Shown here: positions 10,090 through 20,021 of the stretch, in pieces
Position numbering within the stretch: the stretch's first letter is position 1
Layout: each line of letters opens with the position of its first letter
Source: Ichthyophis bannanicus
Taxonomy: Eukaryota > Chordata > Amphibia > Gymnophiona > Ichthyophiidae
Assembly: GCA_033557465.1 (NCBI GenBank)
Contig: CM066033.1
Span: forward strand, 17,919,080 to 17,983,079
DNA length: 64,000 bases
Direction of reading: 5' to 3'
Translations under genes and position numbers: made by a program
Notes under the pieces: model-generated
The model's input: only the letters and a program-made list of their open reading frames with translations
Databases searched by the model: none
What the model was told of the DNA's origin: nothing

Positions 10090-10280
10090 GGGGCGGTTTC
10101 TCCAAATGGGCTAGTTCTGCACATACTATAACAGTCATGAACCTCACTTCTAAGCCAGGGTGTGTGGAGTATGATTTCAGTCTCTTAAACTTACTGCTAA
10201 TGCTTAGCCTAGTACTTGCATTGTGGCAAAAAAGCTTCCTTCTAGAGTTTGTAAGATGTAACCAGCATGGCTAATTTTTT
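10090..10280 (-). mobile_element. REL-endonuclease-type LINE, 191-bp copy F with both junctions in a ZNF linker
   Basis: Best-defined copy. The left flank is AAATGTTTTTTTCTC (linker half), then the LINE 3' end GGGGCGGTTTCTCCAAATGGG. The body continues through the 3' UTR (TGCACATACTATAACAGTCATGAACCTC) to about 10270. The right flank is TCTGGTATGTATTCTTTCATGC, the other linker half, followed by a normal finger. So it was inserted within a single zinc-finger linker and truncated at its 5' side after about 190 bp. Confidence 0.7.
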
Positions 10281-10629
10281 TCTGGTATGTATTCTTTCAT
10301 GCATTTTTAGATTACCTTGTCGCTTTAAGCTTTTATCACAGTCAGAACATTTAAATTGTTACACGCCAGTGTCTATTCTCTCATGCATTTGCAGACTAAT
10401 TTTTTAATTGAAGCTTTTATCAAATTAGGACATTTAAATGGTTTCAGTCCACGATGAATTTGTTCATGTATTCTCTGATCAAATTTTGCTATGAAACATT
10501 TATCACATTCAGAACACTTAAATCATTTATCTCCAGAGTTTACTCTTTCATGACGTTTTAGGCCACTTTTACAAGGAAAGCATTTAACACATTGAGAACA
10601 TTTAAATTGCTTCTTTCCAGTGTGAATTC
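10281..10629 (-). pseudogene. Decayed C2H2 fingers downstream of the ZNF ORF
   Basis: About four further fingers on the minus strand with frameshifts and lost cysteines; plus-strand landmarks are ATTCTTTCATGCATTTTTAGATTACC (10290) and CATTGAGAACATTTAAATTGC (10591). They continue the array of the ORF at 10630-12101. The ORF leaves them by a frameshift near 10655, where AACCTCTTATCAC of other units is shortened to AACCTCGATCAC. Confidence 0.7.
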
Positions 10630-12101
10630 TTAGATTAGCTTTAGTAGCAAACCTCGATCACATTGTGAATATTGAAATGTTTTTTCTCTAGTGTGTATTC
10701 TCTCATGAATTTGTAGACTACTTTTTCTCATGAAGCTTTTCTCACATTCAGAACATTTAAATGGTTTCTCTCCAGTGTGCATTCTCTCATGACGTTGTAG
10801 ATCACTTTTTTGCGTGAAGCTTTTCTCACATTCAGAACATTTAAATGGTTTCTCTCCAGTGTGTATTCTCTCATGAATTTGTAGACTACTTTTTTTCATG
10901 AAGCTTTTCTCACATTCAGAACATTGAAATGGTTTCTCTCCAGTGTGCATTCTCTCATGAATTTGTAGACTACTTTTTGTCGTGAAGTTTTTCTCACATT
11001 CAGAACATTTAAATGGTTTCTCTCCAGTGTGTATTCTCTCATGAATTTGTAGATTACTTTTTAACGTGAAGCTTTTCTCACATTCAGAACATTTAAATGG
11101 TTTCTCTCCAGTGTGTATTCTCTCATGACGTTGTAGATCACTTTTTAACGTGAAGCTTTTCTCACATTCAGAACATTTAAATGGTTTCTCTCCAGTGTGT
11201 ATTCTCTCATGACGTTGTAGATCACTTTTTTTCATGAAGCTTTTCTCACATTCAGAACATTTAAATGGTTTCTCTCCAGTGTGTATTCCCTCATGACGTT
11301 GTAGATTACCTTTTTTTTTGAAGCTTTTCTCACATTCAGAACATTTAAATTGCTTCTTTCCAGTGTGAATAATTTTGTGAATTTCTAGGCTAGCTTCACT
11401 AGTAAACCTCTTATGACATTTAAATGTTTTTTCTCCAGTGTGTATTTTTTCATGAAATTGTAAATTACCTTTTCGATTGAAGCTTTTATGACATTCAGAA
11501 CATTTAAATAGTTTCAGTTTACTATGAATTATTTCATGACTTCTTTGATGTGATTTTGATTTAAAACATTTTCCACATTGAGAACATTTAAAGAGTTGGT
11601 CTCTAGTGTGGTTTCTTTCAGAAGTTCTTAAGTTAACTTTTTGATTGAAATTTTTATCACACTGCAATAATTCAAATGGCTTCTGTGTTTTGAGATACTT
11701 CTGATAAATTTTAAGTTGTGACCTGTGTGTAAAACATTTTTTACTTTCTGTACCCTGGAATGGCTTGACTTGACTATGAAACAGTTTTTCTGCTGTCAGG
11801 TTTGGCTTGTTAGTGCATCTTTCTTCACATGCTGTACATTGAAATGGTTTCACTTCTTCATTAAGTCTCTTACTTTGTTCAACAGTTGGACACTGATTGG
11901 AATTATCCTCTTTTTCAGTGTATGTGCTGGGTCTCTCTCTTTTTTGAGCTTTTTCTTTCCCTCTTGGCAATGTAACTCTACCGATACCTTCTTCACAGTC
12001 AGCTGAAGGATCTGTTCTGGAGGGATCCCTCTGTTTCCATTTCTTCCTCTGTTGCCCATTAAACATTTCCATTCTCTCACTGTTATGTCTGGATCCGTTA
12101 C
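10630..12101 (-). CDS. C2H2 zinc-finger protein, terminal exon (poly-finger, KRAB-ZNF style)
   Basis: The open frame gives 480 aa from ATG 12072 and stays open to a plausible splice acceptor (TATTCAATAG, AG at 12103-12102), so the exon start is put at 12101. The N-terminal 80 residues are basic/hydrophilic (NGQQRKKWKQRDPSRTDPSADCEEGI), as in the last exon of amphibian poly-zinc-finger genes. Three to four degenerate fingers follow, then about ten good C-x2-C-x12-H-x3-H fingers with TGEKPFKCSEC linkers. One unit near residue 235 lacks its cysteine pair. Such proteins bind DNA in the nucleus. No KRAB exon is visible upstream in the window. The C-terminus ends in out-of-frame residues (SQCDRGLLLKLI) after a frameshift, and more fingers follow, so it is probably a truncated or recently dead gene. 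Confidence 0.8.
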
Positions 12102-12103
12102 CT

Positions 12104-12437
12104 ATTGAATATAAGTGAAAGTAAGATCACTAATTTTACAGCTATAGAGAAGGACACAGATAATGAATTATTCCCATAGAATTCTTCAAAGATATTTGCT
12201 GGGCTAAGGAGCCATACAGTATAAAAGAAATGGGAGCTGGTTTTGCTTGTAGCCTGGTACAAGTCAGAAATAGCACATGAAGAGAGAAGAACAGACCACT
12301 GGATTTCATCCTACTGGTTCTGGGCGTCTCATCCTCACCTCTAGCCTCCGTCCTGAATCCCTTCACTCACATTACAGCTACTAAAGTCCACTGAGAATTT
12401 GCGAAAGACTCTGCAACTCCCAGATGGACTAGTTATA
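12104..12437. other. Unassigned stretch upstream of the ZNF exon (probable intron)
   Basis: It lies directly 5' of the predicted splice acceptor on the minus strand. No KRAB-like exon, repeat or ORF of note is seen. Confidence 0.4.
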
Positions 12438-14955
12438 TTCATAGGAACATAAGAAATGTCATACTAGTTCAGACCAAGATCCATCAAGCCCAGTATCCTG
12501 TTTCCAACAGTGGCCAATCCAAGTTACAAGTACCTAGCAGTTTCCCAAAAAGACATACAGGTTTCAGAATGCTTGTAATTGGGGCAAGCAGTGCTTTGCT
12601 TGGGTCTCCTTTGTTAATGGTTTATGGATCTTTCCTCCAGGAATTTGTCCAAAACGTTTTCAAACCCAGCTACACAAGCAGCTTTTAGTACATCCTCCAG
12701 TAATGAATTCTAGAGTTTGATTACGTGTTAAATGAAACAATATTTCCTCTTATTAGTCTTAAACGGGTTACACCATAGCTTCATTGCTAGTCTTTCTACT
12801 TTTTGATGGCGTAAAGAATTGATCTACGTTTACCTGATCCACTCTATTCATTAATTTATAGACCTCTATCATATCTCCTCTCAGCCGACTGTTTTCTAGG
12901 TTGAAGAGCCCTAAGCTTTTAAACTTCTCCTCATAAGGTGTGGTCGCACCATGGAACAACAAAGAGGCATTATAATATTCTTTGTTTTATTCTCCAAGTC
13001 TTGCCTTATGATTCCTAGCATCTTAGTTGGCTTCCTGGCTGCTACTGCACACTGGGTGGAGGATTTCAATGTGCTATCCACGATGACACCTAAATCTTTT
13101 TCCCAGGTGGTGGTTCCTAATGTGAAACCTTACATCATGTAACTTTACTTTGGCTTTTTATTTCCTAAGTGCATCACTTTGCATGTGTCCACATTAAATT
13201 TCATCTGACATTTGAACGTCCAGTCTTCCAATTTATCAAGGTCCTCTTGACATTTTTCACAATCCTCTTGGATTTTAACAACTTTGATTAATTTTGGGTT
13301 ATCTACAAATTTGACTCCCTCACTTGTTATTCCCATTTCCAGGTAATTTATAAATATGTTAAAAAGCAGCAGATCTATCACAAATCCCTGTGGTACTTCA
13401 TTATTCACCTTTCTCCACTGAGAAAATTGGCCATTCAGCCTATCTTCTGCTTTCTATCTTTTAACCAGTTCCTGATCCAGAATAATACACTACCTCCTAT
13501 CTATCCCATGACTTTTTAACTTCAACAAGAGTCTCTCATGAGGGACCTTGTCAAAGGCTTTCTGAAAATACAGATACACTATTGACTGGCTCATCTTTGT
13601 CTACCTGTTTATTCACACCTTCAAAAAAAATATAACAGGTTAGTACAACAAGACGTTCCTTGGCTAAAGCCATGTTGGCCTTCTCCCATTAAACCATGAC
13701 TATCTACCTGTTCAGTAATGTTGTTTTTTATAATGGTTTCTACCATTTTGCCAGCAACTGACATCAGGCTCACCAGCCTGTAATTTCCCGGTTCACCCCT
13801 GGAACCCTTTTCAAAAATTGGCGTTACATTGGCTATTCTCCAGTTTTCAGGTACTACAGATTACTAATAGTAGGTCTACAGTCTCATATTTCAGCTCTTT
13901 CAACACCCTCGGATGTATACCATCCAATTCAGGTAATTTGCTACTCTTTATCAAATAGTTGCAATATACCTTCCTGATTTATTGCTATTTCTTTCAAATC
14001 TTCTGATGTATCATCTTTAAATACAATTTCAGTTATGGATACCTTCCCTACATCTTCTTCAGTAAAGGCCGAAGCAAAGACTTAATTCAGTTTCTCCGCT
14101 ATGGCTATGTCCCCTCTTAATGCCCCTTTTACCCCTCTATCATCTAATGGTCTGACTCTGTCCCAGGTTTTTTTGCTATGAATGTACTTGAAAAAGTCTT
14201 CACTATCAGGGTCGTCCATTCCTGCTATTCGTCCCCTCTGCTGACCCCGACTAATTTCCCTGCATTTTGTATGGGGTGGTTAGATGGGGGTGGCGTGAGG
14301 GCGGGAAGTGGCCCCGGATATACAGAGCCGATTCCAATGTCGGCCCTGTATGTCCGTGGCCGTCAGACTGTACGGGGAACTTATTCCACCTCTGAGATTG
14401 AATAAGTTCCCCTAATCGGCAGGGAACAGCAGGCCTGGGCATTGACAGAAGTAGGAGGGGTAGAGGGGATTCCCCACAGACCGAACCTGGCCTTGGGGCG
14501 CCAGATTGGGGGTTGGGCTGCGGGGAATGCAAAATCTGTTTGCGGGCCAGGGATCATGGTTCTTGAATGGAGACACGGTGCCACAGCGCCTGGACGTCAT
14601 GGTGCCACGGCTCCATTCAGAAGCCCTGACTGAGTTATCTGGGCAAGGCCTGTATGTGCAGGCTGACTGGGATCAAGGTCCCGTCCTGCACATACAGGCC
14701 AGTACGCAATTCTGATTCCATAGGGCTAGATGTGCCCCACATGATCAGAATCATGGCTAACTCTTTGTGTTCGATTCCGACCGGGCACACAGAGGGCCAG
14801 GACATCCAGGACGGAATCGGGCCCTATGCTTTTCTGCTTTCACAGCAAGCTTCTTCTCAAATTCTCTCTTTGCCGGCCTTATCAATTACTTGCATCTAAC
14901 TTGCCAGTGCTTATGTTTCCAGTTTTCATCTTTTGCCTCCTTTTTCTATTTCCTG
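12438..14955 (-). mobile_element. CR1 LINE, 5'-truncated and decayed copy 2
   Basis: The 3' end is at 12438 (GGAACATAAGAAATG..., then CATCAAGCCCAGTATCCTGTTTCCAACAG), the usual CR1 3' UTR. Minus-strand fragments match the better copy at 16227-19415: [27 protein letters not shown] (12768-12962) and [28 protein letters not shown] (13145-13408). Many frame breaks. It is interrupted by a 617-bp DNA element at 14207-14823. On the right it stops at about 14955, where an L2 fragment begins. Confidence 0.85.
14207..14823. mobile_element. Non-autonomous DNA element with internal palindromes, inserted in CR1
   Basis: Comparison with CR1 copy 1 shows that GTCTTCACTAT (to 14206) should continue GCTTTTCTGCTTTCACAG, which restarts at 14828. 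CTAT is present at 14203-14206 and 14824-14827, so a 4-bp (or TAT) duplication is likely. The ends CAGGGTCGTCCATTCC and (reverse complement) GGGCCCGATTCCGTCC are weakly similar. Inside are strong inverted repeats: GGGGAACTTATTC/GAATAAGTTCCCC at 14375-14414, and GGCCTGTATGTGCAGG/CCTGCACATACAGGCC at 14647-14701. No ORF of note. Superfamily not assigned. Confidence 0.55.
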
Positions 14956-15515
14956 GACTATTACATGGACCACCCAAACAATCAGACCCCTATAGATGGC
15001 ACAAAATTCAGCTGCCCGCATCATCACCGGATCATAAATGCCTCCCTCCCCCCGAGCCAACTGCATTGGCTTCCGATCGCCTCCGGGCTCAAATTCAAAA
15101 TAGATCTCAACATATACAAGATCCAGCACAACTTGTCCTCTGACATTCTCGTCAACATGAACACAAGCACAAGACCCAGACGACGTAACAGAGTGGAAAC
15201 CATTCAGACCTCTAGCATCTACTGTAAAACCACCCAATCCACATCTGCAAGAGCATTGTCACTAGCAGTACCAGCCCTCTGGAACTCCCTTCCATATGAC
15301 CTGAGAGCCACCACTGATGCCAAAGTCTTCAGGAAGAAACTCAAAACTTATCTTTTCATAGAACACTACGGAGCCGTCACTTAATGCACAACTCCCCCTC
15401 CTCCCATTGAAACCCCCCCCCGACAAAATCAGCTGACTCAAATCATGGCATTTGTAAATATTGTATATACTGTCACCAGGCCTACCTGCGCAGTGTACTG
15501 GAGCAAGGTAGGTAG
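14956..15515 (+). mobile_element. L2 LINE, 3'-end fragment
   Basis: Plus-strand translation of about 15055-15384 gives the C-terminal tail of L2-type ORF2: LHWLPIASGLKFKI, SARALSLAVPALWNSLPYDLRA and FRKKLKTYLF. The 3' end near 15480-15510 has a hairpin GCCTACCT...AGGTAGGT like the other L2 copies. It is joined on the left to CR1 copy 2 at the CATTTCCT position, so it was inserted there or became joined by deletion. Confidence 0.75.
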
Positions 15516-15519
15516 GGCA

Positions 15520-16226
15520 TAAAAACATTTATGGATGGGTTTTGGCTAAACTTATCAGGGCCCAGGGATTTTTCACCCCGGTAGCGTTCTCTGGTACCAA
15601 AAATCCCATAGAAACAAAGGGTCCGAGTGGAGGAAACACAAAGGGTCCGAGTGGAGGAAACACAAAGGCTTTTATTTCCCCTTTATATGCACTAAGGTTC
15701 AATTGCCTGCTCACAAAACGTCAGAACACAAATTCCTTACTTCAGGTGAAAAGAAAACATTAAAGAACATGTTAAAGGAAAGCTGTTATCTTCACATTCA
15801 TTGAAATGCAGTTTAAACAAACAAACATTCTTAACTCCCATTGCAGCTCAGTAGCTTATGCAGGACTCCAAGCTCCCTCTCCTACAAAAGCTACAGTCCA
15901 TCTCATTATCTGATGAAAACTCCACCAGCATCGGCTCCTCGGGTGAGGCCTCTGAGCCTGGGTCAGTATGTGGCAATAAGGTTCTTTAGATAGCCTCTGC
16001 ACCACTTCCCAATGCTCAGGGTTGAAAACTGGGCGTCGGTCCTGTGCTCTCAGATAATGCAAACTGTCCTTGCTAGGCAAGTACTTTGGCTTAGCTTCTT
16101 GTATAGCTTGGTTATTAACAAGTCTTTTAGTGGATACGCCTTTCTGGCGCCTTATATCAGAAACATTCCCATAAGGACAATATTCTTGTGCTCTTGGCAC
16201 TCCCCATATGTCAGCGGTTTGTAAGA
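15520..16226 (-). mobile_element. Third, diverged LTR of the same group (minus strand)
   Basis: On the minus strand AAGGGGAAATAAAAGCCTTT (plus 15664-15683) matches the poly(A) region of the LTRs at 1-1182 and 6579-8175. Downstream of it lie two to three copies of a 24-bp repeat CACAAAGGGTCCGAGTGGAGGAAA (plus 15616-15670). Upstream it encodes a relative of the unknown LTR frame at 7065-7822. Its right end is cut by the 3' end of CR1 copy 1 at 16227, and the left end against the L2 fragment is approximate. Confidence 0.6.
15856..16226 (-). pseudogene. Relative of the LTR-encoded unknown frame
   Basis: The minus-strand frame has ADIWGVPRAQEYCPYG, RRQKGVSTKRLVNN, YLPSKDSLHYLRAQDRRPVFNPEHWEVV, and a tail reached by one frameshift near 15965: EEPMLVEFSSDNEMDCSFC. 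Compared with the frame in the 6579-8175 LTR, RRPx5HWx2V, a following basic-Pro step, and the acidic segment ending M(D/E)C.(F/Y)C line up in the same order. The N-terminus is lost under CR1 copy 1. Role unknown; not a recognised gag, pol or env part. Confidence 0.45.
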
Positions 16227-16397
16227 ACATAAGAACATAAGATATGCCATACTGGGTCAGACCAAGATCCATCAAGCCCAGTATTCTGTTTCCAACAGTG
16301 GCCAATCTAGGTCATATGTACCTAGCAGTTTCCCCAAGAGACACAAGTTCCACAATGCTTGTATTGGTTCAAGCATTGATATCCTGGGTCCCCCTTC

Positions 16398-18091
16398 TTA
16401 ATAATCGCTTATGGACCTTTCCTCCAGGAACTTGTCCAAACCTTTTTTAAACCCAGCTACACTAACAGCCTTTATTACATCCTCCGGTAACAAATTCCAG
16501 AGTTTGATTACACGTTGAGTGAAAAAATATTTTCTCTTATTAGTCTTAAATAGTTTACCCTGTAGCTTCATTGCATGTCCCCTAGTCTTTCTATATTCTG
16601 ATAAGGTAAACAATCGATCTACGTTTACCCGTTCTACTCCGCTCATTAATTTATAGACTTCTATCATATCTCCCCTCAGCCGTCTCTTTTCCAGGTTAAA
16701 GAGCCCTAAACTTTTTAGCCTTTCTTCATAGGAGTATCCTTCCATCCCCTTTACCATTTTGGTGGCTCTTCTCTGAACCTTTTCTAATAACTCTATATCC
16801 TTTTTAAGATACGGCGACCAGAATTGCACACAATATTCAAGGTGCGGTCTCACCATGGAACGATATAGAGGCATTATAATATCCTTTGTTTTATTTTCCA
16901 TTCCTTTCCTTATCATACCTAGCATTCTATTTGCTCTCTTGGCCGCCGCTGCACACTGGGCCGAGGGTTTTAACATGGTATCCACAATGACGCCTAAATC
17001 TTTTTCCTGGGTGGTGGTTCCTAATGTGGAACCTTGCATCGTGTAACCATAGTTTGGGTTGTTCTTCCCTAGGTGCATAACCTTGCACTTGTCCACATTA
17101 AATTTCATCTGCCATTTTGATGCCCAGTCTTCCAATTTATCAAGATCCTCTTGCAATTTTCCACAATCCTCTTGGGTTTTAACAACTTTAAATAGTTTTG
17201 TGTCATCTGCAAATTTGATAACCTCACTCGTTATTCCACTTTCCAGGTCATTTATGAATATGTCAAAAAGCAGCGGCCCAGCACAGATCCCTGGGGTACA
17301 CCACTATTCACCTTTCTCCATTGGGAAAATTGGCCATTTAGCCCTACCCTCTGCTTTCTATCTTTTAACCAGTTCCTGATCCACAATAGTACACTGCCTC
17401 CTATCCCATGACTCTTTAGTTTTGCCAAAAGTCTCTCATGAGGGACCTTGTCAAAGGCTTTCTGAAAGTCCAGATACACAATATCAACCGACTCACCTTT
17501 GTCCACCTGATTATTCACTCCTTCAAAAAAACATAACAGATTAGTAAGACAAGATCTTCCTTGTCTAAAGCCATGTTGGCTGTCTCTCATTAGTTCATGA
17601 CTATCTACATGCTGAGTAATTTTATTCTTTATGATGGTTTCTATCATTTTTCCCGGTATTGACGCCAGGCTCACCGGTCTGTAGTTTCCCGGATCACCCC
17701 TGGAACCCTTTTTAAAAATTGGTGTTACATTGGCGATCCTCCAATCTTCAGGTATTAGAGATGATTTTAATGATAGTTCACAGATTACTAATAGCAGGTC
17801 TGCAATCTCATATTTCAGTTCTTTCAATACCCTTGGATGTATACCATCCGGCCCAGGTGATTTGCTACTCTTCAGCTTATCTAATAGTTGTAATACATCT
17901 TCTCGATGTATCGATATTTCCTTCAATTCTTCTGCACCTTTAAATACCACTTCAGTCATGGGTAACATCCCTACATCTTCCTCAGTAAAGACTGAAGCAA
18001 AGAATTCATTCAGTCTCTCTGCTATCGCCTTGTCGCCTCTTAGTGCTCCTTTAACCCCTTTATCATCTAATGGACCAACTGACTCTCTCAC
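16398..18091 (-). pseudogene. CR1 ORF2, reverse transcriptase and C-terminal tail
   Basis: 18091-17252 (minus) holds ADRLNEFFASVFTEED-like entry sequence, KSPGPDGIHPRVLKEL, WRIANVTPIFKKGSRGDPGNYRPVSL, QHGFRQGRSCLTNLL, DIVYLDFQKAFDKVPH and [10 protein letters not shown]. After a frameshift near 17250, 17156-16398 gives [45 protein letters not shown] and the tail [16 protein letters not shown]. The block with the YADD-equivalent falls in the broken zone around 17200-17280. Confidence 0.9.
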
Positions 18092-18186
18092 AGGTTTTTT
18101 GCTACGAATGTACTTGAAAAGGTCTTAACTTCGCATTTTTGCTTCCGCAGCAAGCTTCTTCTCAAATTCTCCCTTTGCCTGCCTTA

Positions 18187-19281
18187 TCAATGCCTTGCAT
18201 TTGACTTGCCAGTGCTTGTGCTGTTTCCAGGTTTCGTCGTTTGGCTCTTTTTTCCATTTCCTGAAAGATGCTTTTTTGGCAACAACAGCCTCTCTGACCT
18301 CAACTTTAAACCATGCTGGCAGTTTTTGGACTTCTTTCCACTTTTCTTAAAGCGTGGAATACAGCTGGTCTGGGCTTCCAAGATAGTATTTTTCAACAAC
18401 AGCCAAGCCTGATGTACGTCTTTAACCTTTGCAACTGCTCCTTTTAGTTTTTTCTTGACTGTTTTCCTCATTTTATCATAGTCTCCCTTTCGAAAGTTAA
18501 AAGGTAGTACTGTGGATTTCCTTACTATCCCTCCTCCACTAATTAAATCAAAGGCGATCATGCTATGATCACTATTGCCAAGTGGCCCCAACAACCTTAT
18601 CTCTTGCACTAGATCTGGTGTTCCACTAAGGATTAGGTCTAATATGGCTTCCCCTCTGGTCGGTTCATGAACCAGCTGCTCCAAGAAGCAGTCATTTATT
18701 TCATCTAGGAACTTTATCTCCCTAGCATGTCCTGAAGTGACACTGACCCAGTCGATACCGGGGTAGTTGAAATCACCCATTATTATTACTGCGCTGTAAC
18801 TTTTGTTAGCTTCCTTGATTTCTTTGAGCATTTCATCATCCATTTGGTCATTCTGGCCAGGCGCTCGATAGTACACCCCCACTGCCATTGCCTTCCCCCT
18901 TTTACATGGAATTTCAATCCATATAGATTCTACAGCAGATTTTGTTTCCTGCAAAACTTTAATCCTTTCTGACTCAATGCCCTCTCTAACATAGAGAGCA
19001 ACCCCTCCACCAATTTGATCAGCTCTATCATTACGATATAGTTTGTACCCAGGTATCACAGTGTCCCACTGGTTGTCGTCCTTCCACCATGTCTCTGATA
19101 TTCCAATCATATCTAACCTTTCATTTAGTGCTATATATTCTAACTCTCCCATCTTATTTTTTAGACTTCTAGCATTTGCATACAAGCATTTTAGAGAATG
19201 TATTTTATCCATATTAATTTGTCTGTTAGACATGAGTAATTTGGGATCTTTAAGCTCTGTCTGCTCCATACTTGAGGGCAT
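18187..19281 (-). pseudogene. CR1 ORF2, AP-endonuclease part
   Basis: Starts at ATG 19281. Endonuclease motifs in order: LKCLYANARSLKNKMGEL (Asn), IGISETWW (Glu), YYRAPGQND, IIMGDFNYPGIDW (Asp/Asn), ILDLILSG and GNSDHSMIAFDL (Asp-His). A charged linker follows (KKKLKGAVAKVKDVHQAW). The frame breaks near 18187, before the RT part. In an active CR1 this protein nicks DNA and primes reverse transcription in the nucleus. Confidence 0.9.
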
Positions 19282-19419
19282 TTGGGCTACTTTACTCTTT
19301 GTGGAACCTCTCTGCTTTTGGTAGTATCCTTCAAAGATACATTCTTCCGAACCATCTGCTCTTGGGCGACTGTCGGCTTTCCCCTAATATCTAGTTTAAA
19401 AGCTGCTCTATCTCCAGTT

Positions 19420-19762
19420 ACAGGTAAGTAACTCCGTTTTCTCCTAGGACAAGCAGGATGAGTCAGCCACACTTGGTGCCTCCCAAGCTGCCATGCGCTG
19501 TGGGGGATGGGGAAAGCCGAGACCCTTCTTCAGGTCTGGCATGACAGCATGTTGAAAGTTGCCACTGAGGTCATCACCTTAACCATTGCGCTGCCTAATA
19601 CGGGGTTTGGGTGATATCATTCTTCCCCTGGCAGAGCCTGTGGAAGCAATGGGCCTCATGAATGGTCGTGTCCGCAGTCAATGTGGGGTCCTTAGTCTCC
19701 TTGGTTGAAGCAGAGCATGTAGTGCAGGATCCCAGCTGGGATAGGAGACTGTGACCCATAAG
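19420..19762. mobile_element. DIRS-type terminal fragment
   Basis: ACAGGTAAGTAACTCCG...CTCCTAGGACAAGCAGGATGAGTC resembles the inner terminal repeat of the DIRS copies at 33780-33820 and 38755-38800 (GGTAAGTAACTGTGC..CTCCAGGAACAAGCAGGATGAGTC). The remaining 290 bp to the SINE show no frame I recognise. Confidence 0.45.
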
Positions 19763-20021
19763 TATGTATGTATTTATTTATTTACATTCTCTTATATACC
19801 GCGCTATTCTGTATCAGTGCGGTTTACATTGAACAAATTTAAATTACATTGAACAGGGCATTATAACTTGGAGATAACTATTTTACAGGGAACATGGGCT
19901 ATGGAGGGTTAAGTGGCTTGCCCAAGACCACAAGGAGCACCTGTGGGACTAGAAACCCCAGTCCTTCCAGCCCAAGGTTGCTGTCCTCTAGTGGGATTTG
20001 AACCCCCGACCTTCCGGCCTT
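19763..20021 (-). mobile_element. tRNA-derived SINE copy 2, 5'-truncated
   Basis: Same family as the SINE at 1666-1943, minus orientation. It has the tail TATTTATTTATTTACATTC (19770), the hairpin ACCGCGCT...AGTGCGGT (19798-19822), a MIR-like GTTAAGTGGCTTGCCCAAG and the B box GGGATTTGAACCC near 19996. It stops at CCGGCCT before the A box, and DIRS reverse-transcriptase sequence begins immediately. Confidence 0.8.

Larger units (their letters stand above)
16227..19415 (-). mobile_element. CR1 LINE copy 1, nearly full ORF2
   Basis: The 3' end on the left carries the tandem AAGAACATAAGAACATAAG and the canonical CR1 3' UTR. The coding order on the minus strand is endonuclease, reverse transcriptase, C-terminal tail, with two or three frame breaks. 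The 5' limit near 19415 runs into DIRS-type terminal sequence (GTTACAGGTAAGTAACTCC). ORF1 is absent, so the copy is 5'-truncated. Confidence 0.9.

Noticed and set aside
1185..10290. Explaining the LINE copies in zinc-finger sequence as duplicates of one ancestral insertion
   Set aside because: The flanking fingers are of one type, which would fit duplication, but the 5' breakpoints of the LINE copies all differ. I therefore prefer repeated insertion, while noting that genome-wide data are needed.
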